Both the position numbers and the translations under genes were made by a program. From the NCBI GenBank assembly GCA_030433335.1, contig JAUILL010000004.1:1-64000 (forward strand): a stretch of DNA of 64,000 bases. The letters run 5' to 3'. How positions within the stretch are numbered: the first letter of the stretch is position 1; each line of letters starts with the position of its first letter. The DNA is from Alphaproteobacteria bacterium. GTDB lineage: Bacteria; Pseudomonadota; Alphaproteobacteria; Rhodobacterales; Rhodobacteraceae. Below, piece after piece: positions 56,051 through 64,000 of this stretch. Below the pieces are notes generated by a model. The model saw only the letters and a program-made list of their open reading frames with translations. It had not been told where the DNA came from and made no database searches.

Positions 56051-58912
56051 CTACTCGGCTGCGACTTGCTTTTTGGGTTTCAGCATCTCGACCAAATAGT
56101 GCCCCGTGTGGCTGCGCTGCTCTTTGGCGACCTTTTCAGGCGTGCCCGTGGCGACAACTTCGCCGCCGCCATCGCCGCCCTCGGGACCGATATCGATGAT
56201 CCAGTCGGCGGTCTTGATGACATCGAGGTTATGCTCGATCACCACCACGCTGTTCCCCTGCTCGACCAACTCATGAAGCACTTCCAACAGCTTACGAACA
56301 TCTTCGAAGTGCAGACCAGTCGTCGGTTCGTCCAGAATATAGAGCGTTCGGCCCGTGGATCGTTTCGACAGCTCTTTGGACAGCTTGACGCGCTGCGCCT
56401 CACCACCCGACAGGGTCGTCGCCTGCTGGCCGACCTTGATGTACCCAAGGCCCACCCGCATCAGCGCATCCATCTTCTCGCGAATGCTCGGCACCGCTTG
56501 GAAGAATTCCTGAGCGTCCTCGACAGTCATATCCAGCACGTCCGCGATGGACTTACCCTTGAACTGAACCTCAAGCGTCTCGCGGTTGTACCGTTTGCCC
56601 TTACAGGTCTCGCAGGTCACGTAGACGTCGGGCAAGAAGTGCATCTCGATCTTAATGACACCATCGCCCTGACAGGCCTCGCAACGCCCACCTTTGACGT
56701 TAAAGCTGAAGCGGCCCGGCTTGTATCCACGAGCCTTGGCCTCTGGCAGTCCCGCGAACCACTCGCGGATCGGCGTAAACGCCCCCGTGTAAGTCGCGGG
56801 GTTGGACCGCGGTGTCCGCCCGATGGGACGCTGGTCGATGTCGATGACCTTGTCGAGGTGCTCAAGTCCCTTAATGGTCTGGCAGGGCGCAGGCACCTGC
56901 TTCGCGCCGTTCAAACGCATCGACGCCGTCTTGAACAGAGTCTCGATGGTCAGGGTCGATTTGCCGCCGCCAGACACGCCACTCACGCAGACAAACTTGC
57001 CCAGAGGGAAGTCCACGGTCACGTCCTTGAGGTTGTTCCCGTTGGCCTTCACGACCTTGATCTTCTTGCCATTTCCTTTGCGCCGCTCGGTCGGCACGGA
57101 GATCTCGCGGACCCCACTCAGGTACTGTCCCGTCACTGACGCCGGATCAGAGGCTAACTGCTCTGGCGTACCATGAGCAACAACCTGACCACCATGCACA
57201 CCCGCTCCCGGACCAATGTCGAACACATAGTCCGCCTCACGGATCGCGTCCTCGTCATGCTCCACCACAATCACAGTGTTCCCTTGATCGCGAAGGTTCT
57301 TCAACGTCGTCAGCAAGCGATCATTGTCCCGCTGGTGCAGACCGATGGAGGGTTCGTCCAACACATACAGAACACCCGTCAGGCCGCTGCCAATCTGGCT
57401 GGCCAAGCGAATCCGCTGACTCTCGCCCCCCGACAACGTCCCCGCATTCCGCGACAGGGTCAGGTACTCCAGACCCACGTTATTCAGGAACCCGAGTCGC
57501 TCGCGAATCTCCTTCAGGATCGCATGGGCAATCTCGTTCTTCTGCTTGGTCAGGCTTTCGGGCACGGTCTGGCACCACGCATAGGCCTGCTTGATCGACA
57601 TCTCGACCACCTGACCGATGTGCAGCCCGCCAATCTTCACCGCTCGCGCCTCTTCGCGCAGGCGATACCCGTGGCAGGTCCCGCAAGAACGGTTGTTTTG
57701 ATAGCGCTCGAACTCCTCGCGAATCCAGTTGGAATCGGTCTCGCGGTAGCGGCGTTCCATGTTGGGGATGACGCCCTCAAACACGCGGCTAACCTGATAA
57801 ACGCGCCCGCCTTCATCATAGCGGAACTGAATTTCTTCGTCGCCAGAGCCGTACAGGAACACCTGCTTCACATGAGCAGGCAAGTCCTTCCACTTGGTGT
57901 TCTTGTCGAACTCATAGTGCTTGGCGATCGCCTCGATGGTCTGCAGGAAATACGGCGACTTCCCCTTGCGCCAAGGCGCCAAGGCCCCGTCGTAGACCTT
58001 CAAATCCTCGTCCGGAACCACCAGTTTTTCGTCAAAGAACAGCTCGACCCCTAGGCCGTCACACTCGGGACAGGCCCCGAACGGCGCGTTGAACGAAAAC
58101 AGGCGCGGCTCGATCTCGGGGATGGTGAACCCGCTGACCGGACAAGCAAAATTCTCGGAAAAGGTAAAACGCTCCGGCTCCCCTTCGCGCGGCGCCGTCT
58201 CCAGAATGGCGATCCCATCGGCCAAATCCAGCGCGGTCCGGAACGAATCCGCCAGTCGAGTCTCCATCCCCTCACGCACAACGATCCGGTCCACGACCAC
58301 ATCGATGTCATGGCGGAATTTCTTGTCCAGGGTCGGCGGCTCGTCCAGATCATAGAATTCGCCATCAACCTTAACGCGCTGGAAACCCTGCTTCCGCAGT
58401 TCCAGAAATTCCTTACGGTACTCGCCTTTGCGGTCACGCACGATAGGCGCCAGCAGATAGGCCCGAGTGCCGTCTTCCATGCCCATGACACGGTCGACCA
58501 TGTCCTGAACCTGCTGCGCCTCGATCGGCAAGCCGGTCGCGGGGCTATAAGGTGTCCCTGCCCGCGCAAACAGCAGACGCATGTAGTCGTAAATCTCGGT
58601 CACAGTCCCCACGGTGGACCGCGGGTTCTTGCTGGTGGTCTTCTGCTCGATAGAGATTGCAGGGCTCAGACCACTGATGTGATCTACGTCCGGCTTTTCC
58701 ATCATATCAAGGAACTGCCGCGCATAGGCGCTCAGACTCTCGACATAGCGTCGCTGCCCTTCCGCATAGATCGTATCGAACGCCAGACTAGATTTGCCCG
58801 AGCCAGACAGGCCAGTGATCACCACCAGCTGGTCGCGCGGAATATCCACGTCGATGTTCTTCAGATTATGCTCGCGCGCGCCGCGGACCTCGATGTTCTT
58901 CAGCTCGGCCAT
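56051..58912 (-). CDS. uvrA: excinuclease ABC subunit A
   Basis: Damage-recognition ATPase of nucleotide excision repair. The 953-residue protein carries two ABC ATPase modules (Walker [10 protein letters not shown] near residue 33 and GVSGGGKST near residue 650; LSGGESQR and LSGGEAQR signatures) and zinc-finger cysteine pairs (CPVSG...CPECDG and CEACQGDG...CETCKGKR). Length and order are standard. An SOS box lies 67-81 bp upstream, so it belongs to the LexA regulon also seen at lexA in this window. Confidence 0.97.
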   Translation of the reverse strand: MAELKNIEVRGAREHNLKNIDVDIPRDQLVVITGLSGSGKSSLAFDTIYAEGQRRYVESLSAYARQFLDMMEKPDVDHISGLSPAISIEQKTTSKNPRSTVGTVTEIYDYMRLLFARAGTPYSPATGLPIEAQQVQDMVDRVMGMEDGTRAYLLAPIVRDRKGEYRKEFLELRKQGFQRVKVDGEFYDLDEPPTLDKKFRHDIDVVVDRIVVREGMETRLADSFRTALDLADGIAILETAPREGEPERFTFSENFACPVSGFTIPEIEPRLFSFNAPFGACPECDGLGVELFFDEKLVVPDEDLKVYDGALAPWRKGKSPYFLQTIEAIAKHYEFDKNTKWKDLPAHVKQVFLYGSGDEEIQFRYDEGGRVYQVSRVFEGVIPNMERRYRETDSNWIREEFERYQNNRSCGTCHGYRLREEARAVKIGGLHIGQVVEMSIKQAYAWCQTVPESLTKQKNEIAHAILKEIRERLGFLNNVGLEYLTLSRNAGTLSGGESQRIRLASQIGSGLTGVLYVLDEPSIGLHQRDNDRLLTTLKNLRDQGNTVIVVEHDEDAIREADYVFDIGPGAGVHGGQVVAHGTPEQLASDPASVTGQYLSGVREISVPTERRKGNGKKIKVVKANGNNLKDVTVDFPLGKFVCVSGVSGGGKSTLTIETLFKTASMRLNGAKQVPAPCQTIKGLEHLDKVIDIDQRPIGRTPRSNPATYTGAFTPIREWFAGLPEAKARGYKPGRFSFNVKGGRCEACQGDGVIKIEMHFLPDVYVTCETCKGKRYNRETLEVQFKGKSIADVLDMTVEDAQEFFQAVPSIREKMDALMRVGLGYIKVGQQATTLSGGEAQRVKLSKELSKRSTGRTLYILDEPTTGLHFEDVRKLLEVLHELVEQGNSVVVIEHNLDVIKTADWIIDIGPEGGDGGGEVVATGTPEKVAKEQRSHTGHYLVEMLKPKKQVAAE

Positions 58913-58978
58913 TCGGACCCCCAGAAAGTGACCCCTATCAAATAGTCCAGCCTGCCCGAGTCTCCAACCATTCGTTAA

Positions 58979-58993
58979 GAACTTTTTAAGAAC
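58979..58993 (-). promoter_or_regulatory. SOS box upstream of uvrA
   Basis: GAAC-TTTTTAA-GAAC on the plus strand, which is GTTC-N7-GTTC on the strand of uvrA, the alphaproteobacterial LexA operator. It is 67 bp upstream of the uvrA ATG. The N7 spacer is AT-rich, as at other such operators. Together with the lexA box it gives two copies in this window, both before expected LexA targets. Confidence 0.8.
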
Positions 58994-59063
58994 ATCCGCT
59001 CTTTCACGCCCTTTGCTTTCTGCTTTGCAAAAATACTCACGGCCCCACCCCCGCCATCAGCGC

Positions 59064-59102
59064 AAAGAAAAAGGGCGAGAGCAGCCTGTGCCACCCTCGC
59101 CC
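59064..59102 (-). terminator. intrinsic terminator after lpdA
   Basis: GGGCGAG (59073-59079) pairs with CTCGCCC (59096-59102), and on the minus strand TTTTTCTTT follows. It lies 24 bp beyond the lpdA stop. Confidence 0.85.
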
Positions 59103-59125
59103 GTTTCAAATCTTATCCGACCAAA

Positions 59126-60520
59126 TCAGATGTGGATCGCGCGATCCCAAGCATCCAGGACGCTCTCGTGCATCATTTCCGACAGGGTCGGGTGCGGGAA
59201 CACGGTCTCCATCAGATCCGCTTCGGTGGTCTCCAGCTTCTGGCCGATGACGTAGCCTTGGATCATCTCGGTGACTTCTGCGCCAACCATGTGCGCGCCA
59301 AGCAATTCGCCGGTTTTCTCGTCAAACACGGTCTTCACCATGCCTTCAGGCTCGCCCAACGCGATCGCCTTGCCGTTCCCGATGAAGGGGAAGCGGCCAA
59401 CCTTGATCTTGTATCCGGCCGCTTTGGCCTTCTCTTCGGTCAGGCCAACGCTGGCGATCTGCGGGTGGCAGTAGGTGCAGCCGGCGATGGTCTCGGGCTT
59501 CACAGGGTGCGGATGACCGCCCGCGATGTGCTCTGCCACCATAACGCCCTCGTGCGAGGCTTTGTGCGCCAGCCAAGGACCATTGGTCGCGTCGCCGATG
59601 ACATAGATGCCCTCGACACCAGTGCGGCAGAACTCGTCGGTCACGGCAAAGCTGCGGTCGATCTTGACGCCCACTTCTTCCAGACCAATGCCGCCGGTGT
59701 TGGCCACGATGCCCACAGCCGAGATCACGGTGTCGAACTCTTCGGTCGTGGTCTTGCCGCCCATTTCGATGTGCGCAGTGACCTTACCGTTGCCGCGGTC
59801 CAGCTTCTTGACCATGGCTTTTTCTTTGATCTTGATGCCCTGCTTGGTGAACGCCTTCTTCGCGAATGCTGCGATTTCTGCGTCTTCGACAGGCAGGATA
59901 CGGTCCTGAACCTCGACCACGGTCGTGTCAGCGCCCAGCGTGTTGTAGAAGCTGGCAAACTCGATGCCGATCGCGCCAGAGCCAATGACCAGCAGTTTCT
60001 TGGGCATCTTTTTGGGGGTCAGGGCGTGCTTGTAGGTCCAGACCAGATCACCATCCGCTTCCAGACCGGGCAGCTCGCGAGCGCGGGCACCGGTGGCGAC
60101 GATGATGTTCTTGGCGACCAACTCTTCGGTGCCCTTGTCGGTTTTGACACTGACCTTGCCTTTGGCGGGGATGGTCGCGGTGCCCATGATGGTGGTGACT
60201 TTGTTCTTTTTCAGCAGGTGGCCAACGCCACCGTTCAGCTGCTTGGCCACACCGCGCGAACGCGCGACGACCGCATCCAGATCAAAGCCGATCTTTTCCG
60301 CCGACAGGCCATAATCCTTGGCCCGATGCATCATGTGGTAAACCTCTGCCGAACGCAGGAGCGCCTTGGTGGGAATACAGCCCCAGTTCAGGCAGATCCC
60401 GCCCATGTGCTCGCGTTCGACCACAGCGGTCTTGAGCCCCAGTTGCGCTGCCCGAATTGCAGCAACATATCCGCCGGGGCCCGCCCCGATAACAACAACA
60501 TCGAATTCCTTGGCGGCCAT
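59126..60520 (-). CDS. lpdA: dihydrolipoyl dehydrogenase
   Basis: Flavoprotein that reoxidises the lipoyl groups of 2-oxo acid dehydrogenase complexes. The 464-residue protein has the FAD-binding VVIGAGPGGYVAAIRAAQLG (9-28), the redox disulphide Cys43/Cys48 in GGICLNWGCIPTKAL, a second Rossmann motif (VIGSGAIGIEFASF) and the C-terminal AHMVGAEVTEMIQGY. In Rhodobacteraceae this gene usually lies near the odh genes, but here no other complex gene is adjacent. It serves a complex encoded elsewhere. Confidence 0.95.
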   Translation of the reverse strand: MAAKEFDVVVIGAGPGGYVAAIRAAQLGLKTAVVEREHMGGICLNWGCIPTKALLRSAEVYHMMHRAKDYGLSAEKIGFDLDAVVARSRGVAKQLNGGVGHLLKKNKVTTIMGTATIPAKGKVSVKTDKGTEELVAKNIIVATGARARELPGLEADGDLVWTYKHALTPKKMPKKLLVIGSGAIGIEFASFYNTLGADTTVVEVQDRILPVEDAEIAAFAKKAFTKQGIKIKEKAMVKKLDRGNGKVTAHIEMGGKTTTEEFDTVISAVGIVANTGGIGLEEVGVKIDRSFAVTDEFCRTGVEGIYVIGDATNGPWLAHKASHEGVMVAEHIAGGHPHPVKPETIAGCTYCHPQIASVGLTEEKAKAAGYKIKVGRFPFIGNGKAIALGEPEGMVKTVFDEKTGELLGAHMVGAEVTEMIQGYVIGQKLETTEADLMETVFPHPTLSEMMHESVLDAWDRAIHI

Positions 60521-60534
60521 TGGCTCTCCTCCGA

Positions 60535-60568
60535 TTCAAGAATTAGTTTGACGTTAAACTATCTTGAA
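60535..60568. promoter_or_regulatory. AT-rich interrupted dyad in the lpdA upstream region
   Basis: TTCAAGA-att-AGTTT pairs with AAACT-a-TCTTGAA around GACGTT. The inner AGTTTGACGTTAAACT (60545-60560) is nearly palindromic. It lies 15-48 bp upstream of lpdA and 20 bp after the DUF924 stop, both on the minus strand, so it could be an operator for lpdA or a weak terminator for the DUF924 gene. I could not decide. Confidence 0.4.
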
Positions 60569-60587
60569 CGGAGCATCAACAAAGGCG

Positions 60588-61181
60588 TCAGCCGACAGTC
60601 TCGAGTTGTTGTTTTTCCTGCAACTCACGCAAGATCTCGCCGTAGCCACCCGCCTCAAGGAATTTGGTCTCTGCCGCGGTCGAGCTGCGTCCCAGCGCGG
60701 CGTTCCGATAGGGGAAGCGGCCGAATTTGCGAATGATTTCACGGTGAACCTTCGCATGAAGCAGGTTGCTTGCTCCGGTCTCGGGCAGGCGTTCATGCAT
60801 CAGACGCACGCAGCGGTCTTGATCGCACAGGCTCTCGGAGTGCATCAGCGGCAGGTAAAAGAATTGGCGTGCAGGCTCGTGGATCTTCATATCCCAGCCA
60901 TGATCGATGGCGACTTTGGCCGCAGCGCGCGCCGGAAAATCGGTTGCAAAGGCCCGTGCGTCGTCACGGAACATGTTCCGCGGCAGCTGGTCCAGCAGCA
61001 CGATGTAGCCCAAGGCACCCGTTGGGTAGGTCAGCCACAGACCGTATGCGCCCTCGGCCGCTTCGGTCCAAATATCGAAGAATTTGTCGCGGATTTCTGC
61101 GTCCAAGGCGTCGGTGCTGTTGTACCACCCCTTTGGACCAACCTCATCCAACCAGAACTCTAATACTTTTTGCGGTGTCAT
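60588..61181 (-). CDS. DUF924 family protein
   Basis: A 197-residue all-helical protein of the DUF924 family, with LEFWLDEVGPKGWYN, LLDQLPRNMFRDDARAFATD and RQFFYLPLMHSESLCDQ, all typical. It has a TPR-like fold; the function is not established. The start at 61181 (MTPQKVLEFW) has GGAGGG eight bases upstream; a GTG five codons earlier is possible. No signal peptide. No functional link with the neighbouring genes is apparent. Confidence 0.85.
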   Translation of the reverse strand: MTPQKVLEFWLDEVGPKGWYNSTDALDAEIRDKFFDIWTEAAEGAYGLWLTYPTGALGYIVLLDQLPRNMFRDDARAFATDFPARAAAKVAIDHGWDMKIHEPARQFFYLPLMHSESLCDQDRCVRLMHERLPETGASNLLHAKVHREIIRKFGRFPYRNAALGRSSTAAETKFLEAGGYGEILRELQEKQQLETVG

Positions 61182-61289
61182 CCGTATGCCCTCCACTCAA
61201 CACTACATAAAATCGTTACGTAAGGTTGGGTGGAGAGGACAGTCACAATTTATAACATCCTGATGCAACGAGAGAGCGTTGCACGCAGA

Positions 61290-62537
61290 TCACTTCTCTT
61301 CGACGGGGTTCGCGCTGGACTCTTCCATCGCAGTTTCGACGGCCAGTTGGGTCGCTGTCGCGTAGACCGGAGCGTAGGAGTTGTACTCTTCCCGCGCGGG
61401 CGCAGCGCGCACTGTCATCCGGTAAGCGGCATAGCCAACGAGCGCCACCAGTAGCACCGCGATGATCACAAAGAAACCGTTCGGCCCCAGCTGCGCCATC
61501 AGCCAACCAGAGATAACAGGTCCCGCTATCGCACCGAAACCGTTGATGAAAACCAGACCGCCAGAGGCCGCGGCCATATCCTCAAGCTCAAGGTAGTCGT
61601 TGGTGTAAGCCAGCAAGAGCGCATAGAGTGGGTTGGTCACGCCGCCGATCAACGACGCCGACACCAAGAGCAGTACGAAGTTAGTGCCCACGACCATGCC
61701 CAGAATGGCACCCGCCGCCCCAATAGTCGCAAGGATCACGATCAGCAGACGGCGATCCATGTGATCGGACAACCAGCCAATCGGGTATTGCACCAAAAGC
61801 GCTGCTGCAAAAAACACCGAGATAAAGATCGAAATTTGAGCAGTGTTCAGCCCAGCCTCTGTGCCAAAGACCGAGGCCATGCCGAACTGCGCAGCAAACA
61901 CGCCCCCCAGCAGGAACATCCCCACGCAGCCCAGCGGAGAGATATTGTAGAGTTGGCGCAGGGTCATCGGCTTGGTCCGGTCAAACGCTGGCGTCGGGTT
62001 GATCGACAGCAAAATCGGCGCAAAGGACAGGGAAACCAGAACCGACGGGATGACGAACAGCAGGTAGCCGCCAACATCACTGACGTTGACCAGACCTTGC
62101 GCCGTCACGAGGCCGAAAATCTGCACAAGCATATAAAGAGACAGTGCCTGACCCCGCGTCTCGTTCGTGGTGGTGTTGTTGAGCCAGCTTTCAGCGGTCA
62201 CGTACACGGCCGAGAAACAGAACCCGATCGCCACGCGTCCCACGGTCCATGCCCAAGGGTCTGCAATCGCCGGATAGAGGATCAGCACCGCTGACACCAT
62301 CGAGGCCAGCGCTGCAAAGACACGGACGTGCCCGACACGCCGGATCATCTCTGGCGCCATGCGCGAGCCGCCGAGGAAACCGAGGAAATATGCGGACATC
62401 ACGATCGACATCTCGAAGGTCCCGAAGCCTTCGTAAGCGCCGCGCAGACCCAAGAGGGTGCCCTGCATCCCGTTGCCCACCATCAGCAGCAAAAGACCCA
62501 GCAGCAATGGCCACGCGCTCGACAACACCTGTAGCAT
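61290..62537 (-). CDS. MFS transporter
   Basis: A 415-residue major facilitator protein with 12 hydrophobic segments, starting MLQVLSSAWPLLLGLLLLM. The motif-A loop is LGGSRMAPEMIRRVGHVRV (about residues 56-74). TAESWLNNTTTNETRGQALSLY near residue 120 is the pattern of the YcaD/UMF-type group of MFS proteins. The substrate is unknown. The start at 62537 has GGGAGAT upstream; a further 17 codons are in frame. A small TGCAAC/GTTGCA hairpin (61264-61283) lies just past its 3' end. Confidence 0.85.
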   Translation of the reverse strand: MLQVLSSAWPLLLGLLLLMVGNGMQGTLLGLRGAYEGFGTFEMSIVMSAYFLGFLGGSRMAPEMIRRVGHVRVFAALASMVSAVLILYPAIADPWAWTVGRVAIGFCFSAVYVTAESWLNNTTTNETRGQALSLYMLVQIFGLVTAQGLVNVSDVGGYLLFVIPSVLVSLSFAPILLSINPTPAFDRTKPMTLRQLYNISPLGCVGMFLLGGVFAAQFGMASVFGTEAGLNTAQISIFISVFFAAALLVQYPIGWLSDHMDRRLLIVILATIGAAGAILGMVVGTNFVLLLVSASLIGGVTNPLYALLLAYTNDYLELEDMAAASGGLVFINGFGAIAGPVISGWLMAQLGPNGFFVIIAVLLVALVGYAAYRMTVRAAPAREEYNSYAPVYATATQLAVETAMEESSANPVEEK

Positions 62538-62619
62538 ACGTATCTCCCGGCGTTTGCGTTTCAGTTTGGAAGACTTATGGCACCACAACCCTCACATCAC
62601 TTGGGTACTCGCACAAAGC

Positions 62620-63669
62620 CTAGGGAATCAACAGAGACGCATCCCCATAGGAAAAGAAACGGTATTCTTGCGAAATTGCATGGTCATATGCGGCCATGAT
62701 CCGCTCGCGACCGACAAGGGCAGAAACCAGCATCATCAGCGTTGATTTCGGAAGGTGGAAGTTGGTCATCAGCGCGTCGGCCACGCGGAATTCAAAGCCG
62801 GGATAGATAAAGATATCCGTATCCCCCGCCCACGGACGGATCGCACCGGTGTCACGCGCGGCCGTCTCGATCAGACGTAGAGCGGTGGTGCCCACGGGGA
62901 TCACACGGCCACCGTTGGCTTTGGTTTCGGCGATCTCGGCCGCGGCAGCTTCGCTGACCTCGCCCCATTCCGAGTGCATCTTGTGGGTGGTGACGTCGTC
63001 CACCTTGACCGGCAAAAATGTCCCCGCGCCCACATGAAGCGTCACATAGGTAAAGCCCACACCCATCGCCGCCAGCTTATCCAAGAGCGGCTGGTCAAAG
63101 TGCAGGCTAGCGGTCGGAGCCGCGACTGCGCCGGTATTGCGGGCCCAAACGGTCTGGTAATCCTCTTTGTCCTGACTATCCGCAGGACGTTTGGCGGCGA
63201 TGTAGGGGGGCAAGGGCATCGCGCCCGCCTCGGCCAGCGCCGCGTCGAAGTCATCGCCGGTCAGGTTGAATTCCAGCACCGCCTGCCCCTCTTCGCGACC
63301 AACCAATTGCGCCTTGAGGTCTGCCGAAAACGCGATCCACTCGCCCTCACCCAGTTTCCGCAGGGGTTTAACCAACGCGGCCCACTGCCCATTCGGGCGC
63401 GGCTCTAGCAGGGTGACTTCGATCTTGGCGCTCACGCGACCTTGGGCACTGTCCCGCCAACGCTGGCCAAACAACCGTGCCGGAATAACTCGCGTGTCGT
63501 TCAACACCAGTCGATCCCCCGATTTCAGCAGATCCGGCAGGTCATAGACATGCAAGTCCGACAGCCCGTCAGGACGCGACACCAACAGGCGCGAGGCACT
63601 GCGCGGTTTGGCCGGTCGGGTCGCGATCAGGCTTTCAGGAAGATCAAAATCGAAGTCGCTTAGTTTCAC
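62620..63669 (-). CDS. queA: S-adenosylmethionine:tRNA ribosyltransferase-isomerase
   Basis: Adds the cyclopentene-diol precursor to tRNA in queuosine synthesis. The 349-residue protein has the family N-terminus [43 protein letters not shown] and [17 protein letters not shown]. The start is a GTG (63669-63667), overlapping the stop of the upstream gene (GTGA at 63669-63666). TGT, the partner transglycosylase gene tgt, often follows queA in Rhodobacteraceae but here an MFS gene follows. Confidence 0.96.
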   Translation of the reverse strand: MKLSDFDFDLPESLIATRPAKPRSASRLLVSRPDGLSDLHVYDLPDLLKSGDRLVLNDTRVIPARLFGQRWRDSAQGRVSAKIEVTLLEPRPNGQWAALVKPLRKLGEGEWIAFSADLKAQLVGREEGQAVLEFNLTGDDFDAALAEAGAMPLPPYIAAKRPADSQDKEDYQTVWARNTGAVAAPTASLHFDQPLLDKLAAMGVGFTYVTLHVGAGTFLPVKVDDVTTHKMHSEWGEVSEAAAAEIAETKANGGRVIPVGTTALRLIETAARDTGAIRPWAGDTDIFIYPGFEFRVADALMTNFHLPKSTLMMLVSALVGRERIMAAYDHAISQEYRFFSYGDASLLIP

Positions 63670-64000
63670 TGGCTTACCTTTGGCGGAGGGCGGCGGAAGA
63701 TTTCTCTGAACATGCCGGGGGTCAGAACCGACAACGGATTGACCCCGACATCCGGCGCAGAGGTAGTCCCCGTGAGCGTAAAGTTAAAGCCAAAGAGTCC
63801 TTCGCCTTGACGGGTGAAAATCCCGCCGATGCCATTCAGCATATAGACAGGGGACAGGACCCCCTGCAAATCAAGGCGGTTCGATTTCAGTCCGATCGTT
63901 CCGTCCAATGAAAGCCCCATCGACGGGCCGACAGCGCTGCCCTCAAGAAGAATGAACTGCTCTGGCGTTAGCCGGAACTTCGCATCGACGTTCGAGAAGT
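63666..64000 (-). CDS. AsmA-like/DUF3971 family protein, C-terminal part (runs off the window)
   Basis: Only the last 111 codons are visible. The segment [54 protein letters not shown] and [16 protein letters not shown] matches the C-terminal end of large AsmA-like (DUF3971/AsmA_2) proteins that sit in the periplasm attached to the inner membrane and are thought to move phospholipids to the outer membrane. The N-terminus lies beyond 64000. Its stop overlaps the GTG of queA, so the two are translationally coupled. Confidence 0.8.
   Translation of the reverse strand, partial: FSNVDAKFRLTPEQFILLEGSAVGPSMGLSLDGTIGLKSNRLDLQGVLSPVYMLNGIGGIFTRQGEGLFGFNFTLTGTTSAPDVGVNPLSVLTPGMFREIFRRPPPKVSQ

Noticed and set aside
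1-64000. tRNA or rRNA genes
   Set aside because: I looked in all gene-free stretches for cloverleaf-like arms and the GGTTCGAATCC-type loop and found none.

Overview
The window is a chromosomal segment of a GC-rich alphaproteobacterium, almost certainly a marine Rhodobacteraceae (Roseobacter-type). This rests on the order trpGDC-moaC-moeA-lexA-comEC-gltX-gltA, argC next to cytochrome c maturation genes, the alphaproteobacterial LexA operator GAAC-N7-GAAC, a holin/endolysin pair of the gene-transfer-agent (GTA) type, an RTX-repeat protein and a complete pseudaminic acid pathway. Most of the window is ordinary, densely packed core genome with many ATGA or TGATG stop/start overlaps. The only mobile DNA seen is the end of an IS5-family element at the left edge, which has cut off the 5' part of a membrane-protein gene.

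Layout. 1-831: IS5 end and the truncated membrane protein. 832-2259 (-): divergent polysaccharide deacetylase. 2427-7242 (+): tryptophan genes trpG-trpD-trpC, molybdenum cofactor genes moaC-moeA, then lexA with its own promoter and SOS box. 7236-9287 (-): comEC, divergent from gltX and gltA (9357-12201, +). 12274-14016 (-): RTX protein. 14282-25580 (-): a long one-strand run of a PaaG-like hydratase, ccmH, ccmF, GTA-type holin, GH108 endolysin, ccmE, argC, murI, an acyltransferase and a fused indolepyruvate ferredoxin oxidoreductase, which is divergent from a LysR regulator. 26959-30154 (+): purL, bolA, a small membrane protein and grxD. 30232-31112 (-): zapA and a coiled-coil partner. 31317-35902 (+): transketolase and two GAPDH genes, the second preceded by a 47-residue small ORF. 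35981-37932 (-): coaD, a CBS-domain protein and a LysR regulator divergent from mmsA (38035-39534, +). 39609-45104 (-): pseB-pseC-pseF-pseG/H-pseI. 45223-49806 (+): four glycosyltransferase-like genes; 49797-51551 (-): an MsbA-type ABC exporter. 51687-54824 (+): valine catabolism (acyl-CoA dehydrogenase, 3-hydroxyisobutyryl-CoA hydrolase, mmsB). 54913-64000: small envelope proteins, uvrA with an SOS box, lpdA, a DUF924 protein, an MFS transporter, queA and the C-terminus of an AsmA-like protein.

How the genes work together. The ccm genes assemble c-type cytochromes, but a holin and endolysin that look like GTA-release functions sit inside the same strand run, behind a hairpin that covers the only purine-rich stretch before the endolysin start. 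The pse genes supply CMP-pseudaminic acid, and the adjacent glycosyltransferases and exporter are likely to use or export glycans carrying it. The acyl-CoA dehydrogenase, hydrolase and MmsB, together with MmsA 14 kb away, make the valine route to propionyl-CoA. Both gap genes carry upstream copies of the same LacI-family-like operator, suggesting joint control of the glycolysis/gluconeogenesis branch.

The points I consider most worth checking are the GTA lysis pair inside the ccm run, the SqrR-like operator with a sequestered ribosome-binding site before a DUF2892 gene, the shared operators of the two gap genes, the small ORF overlapping a terminator-like hairpin between them, and the PseG-PseH fusion. 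I saw no rRNA, tRNA, CRISPR array, prophage or replication origin.
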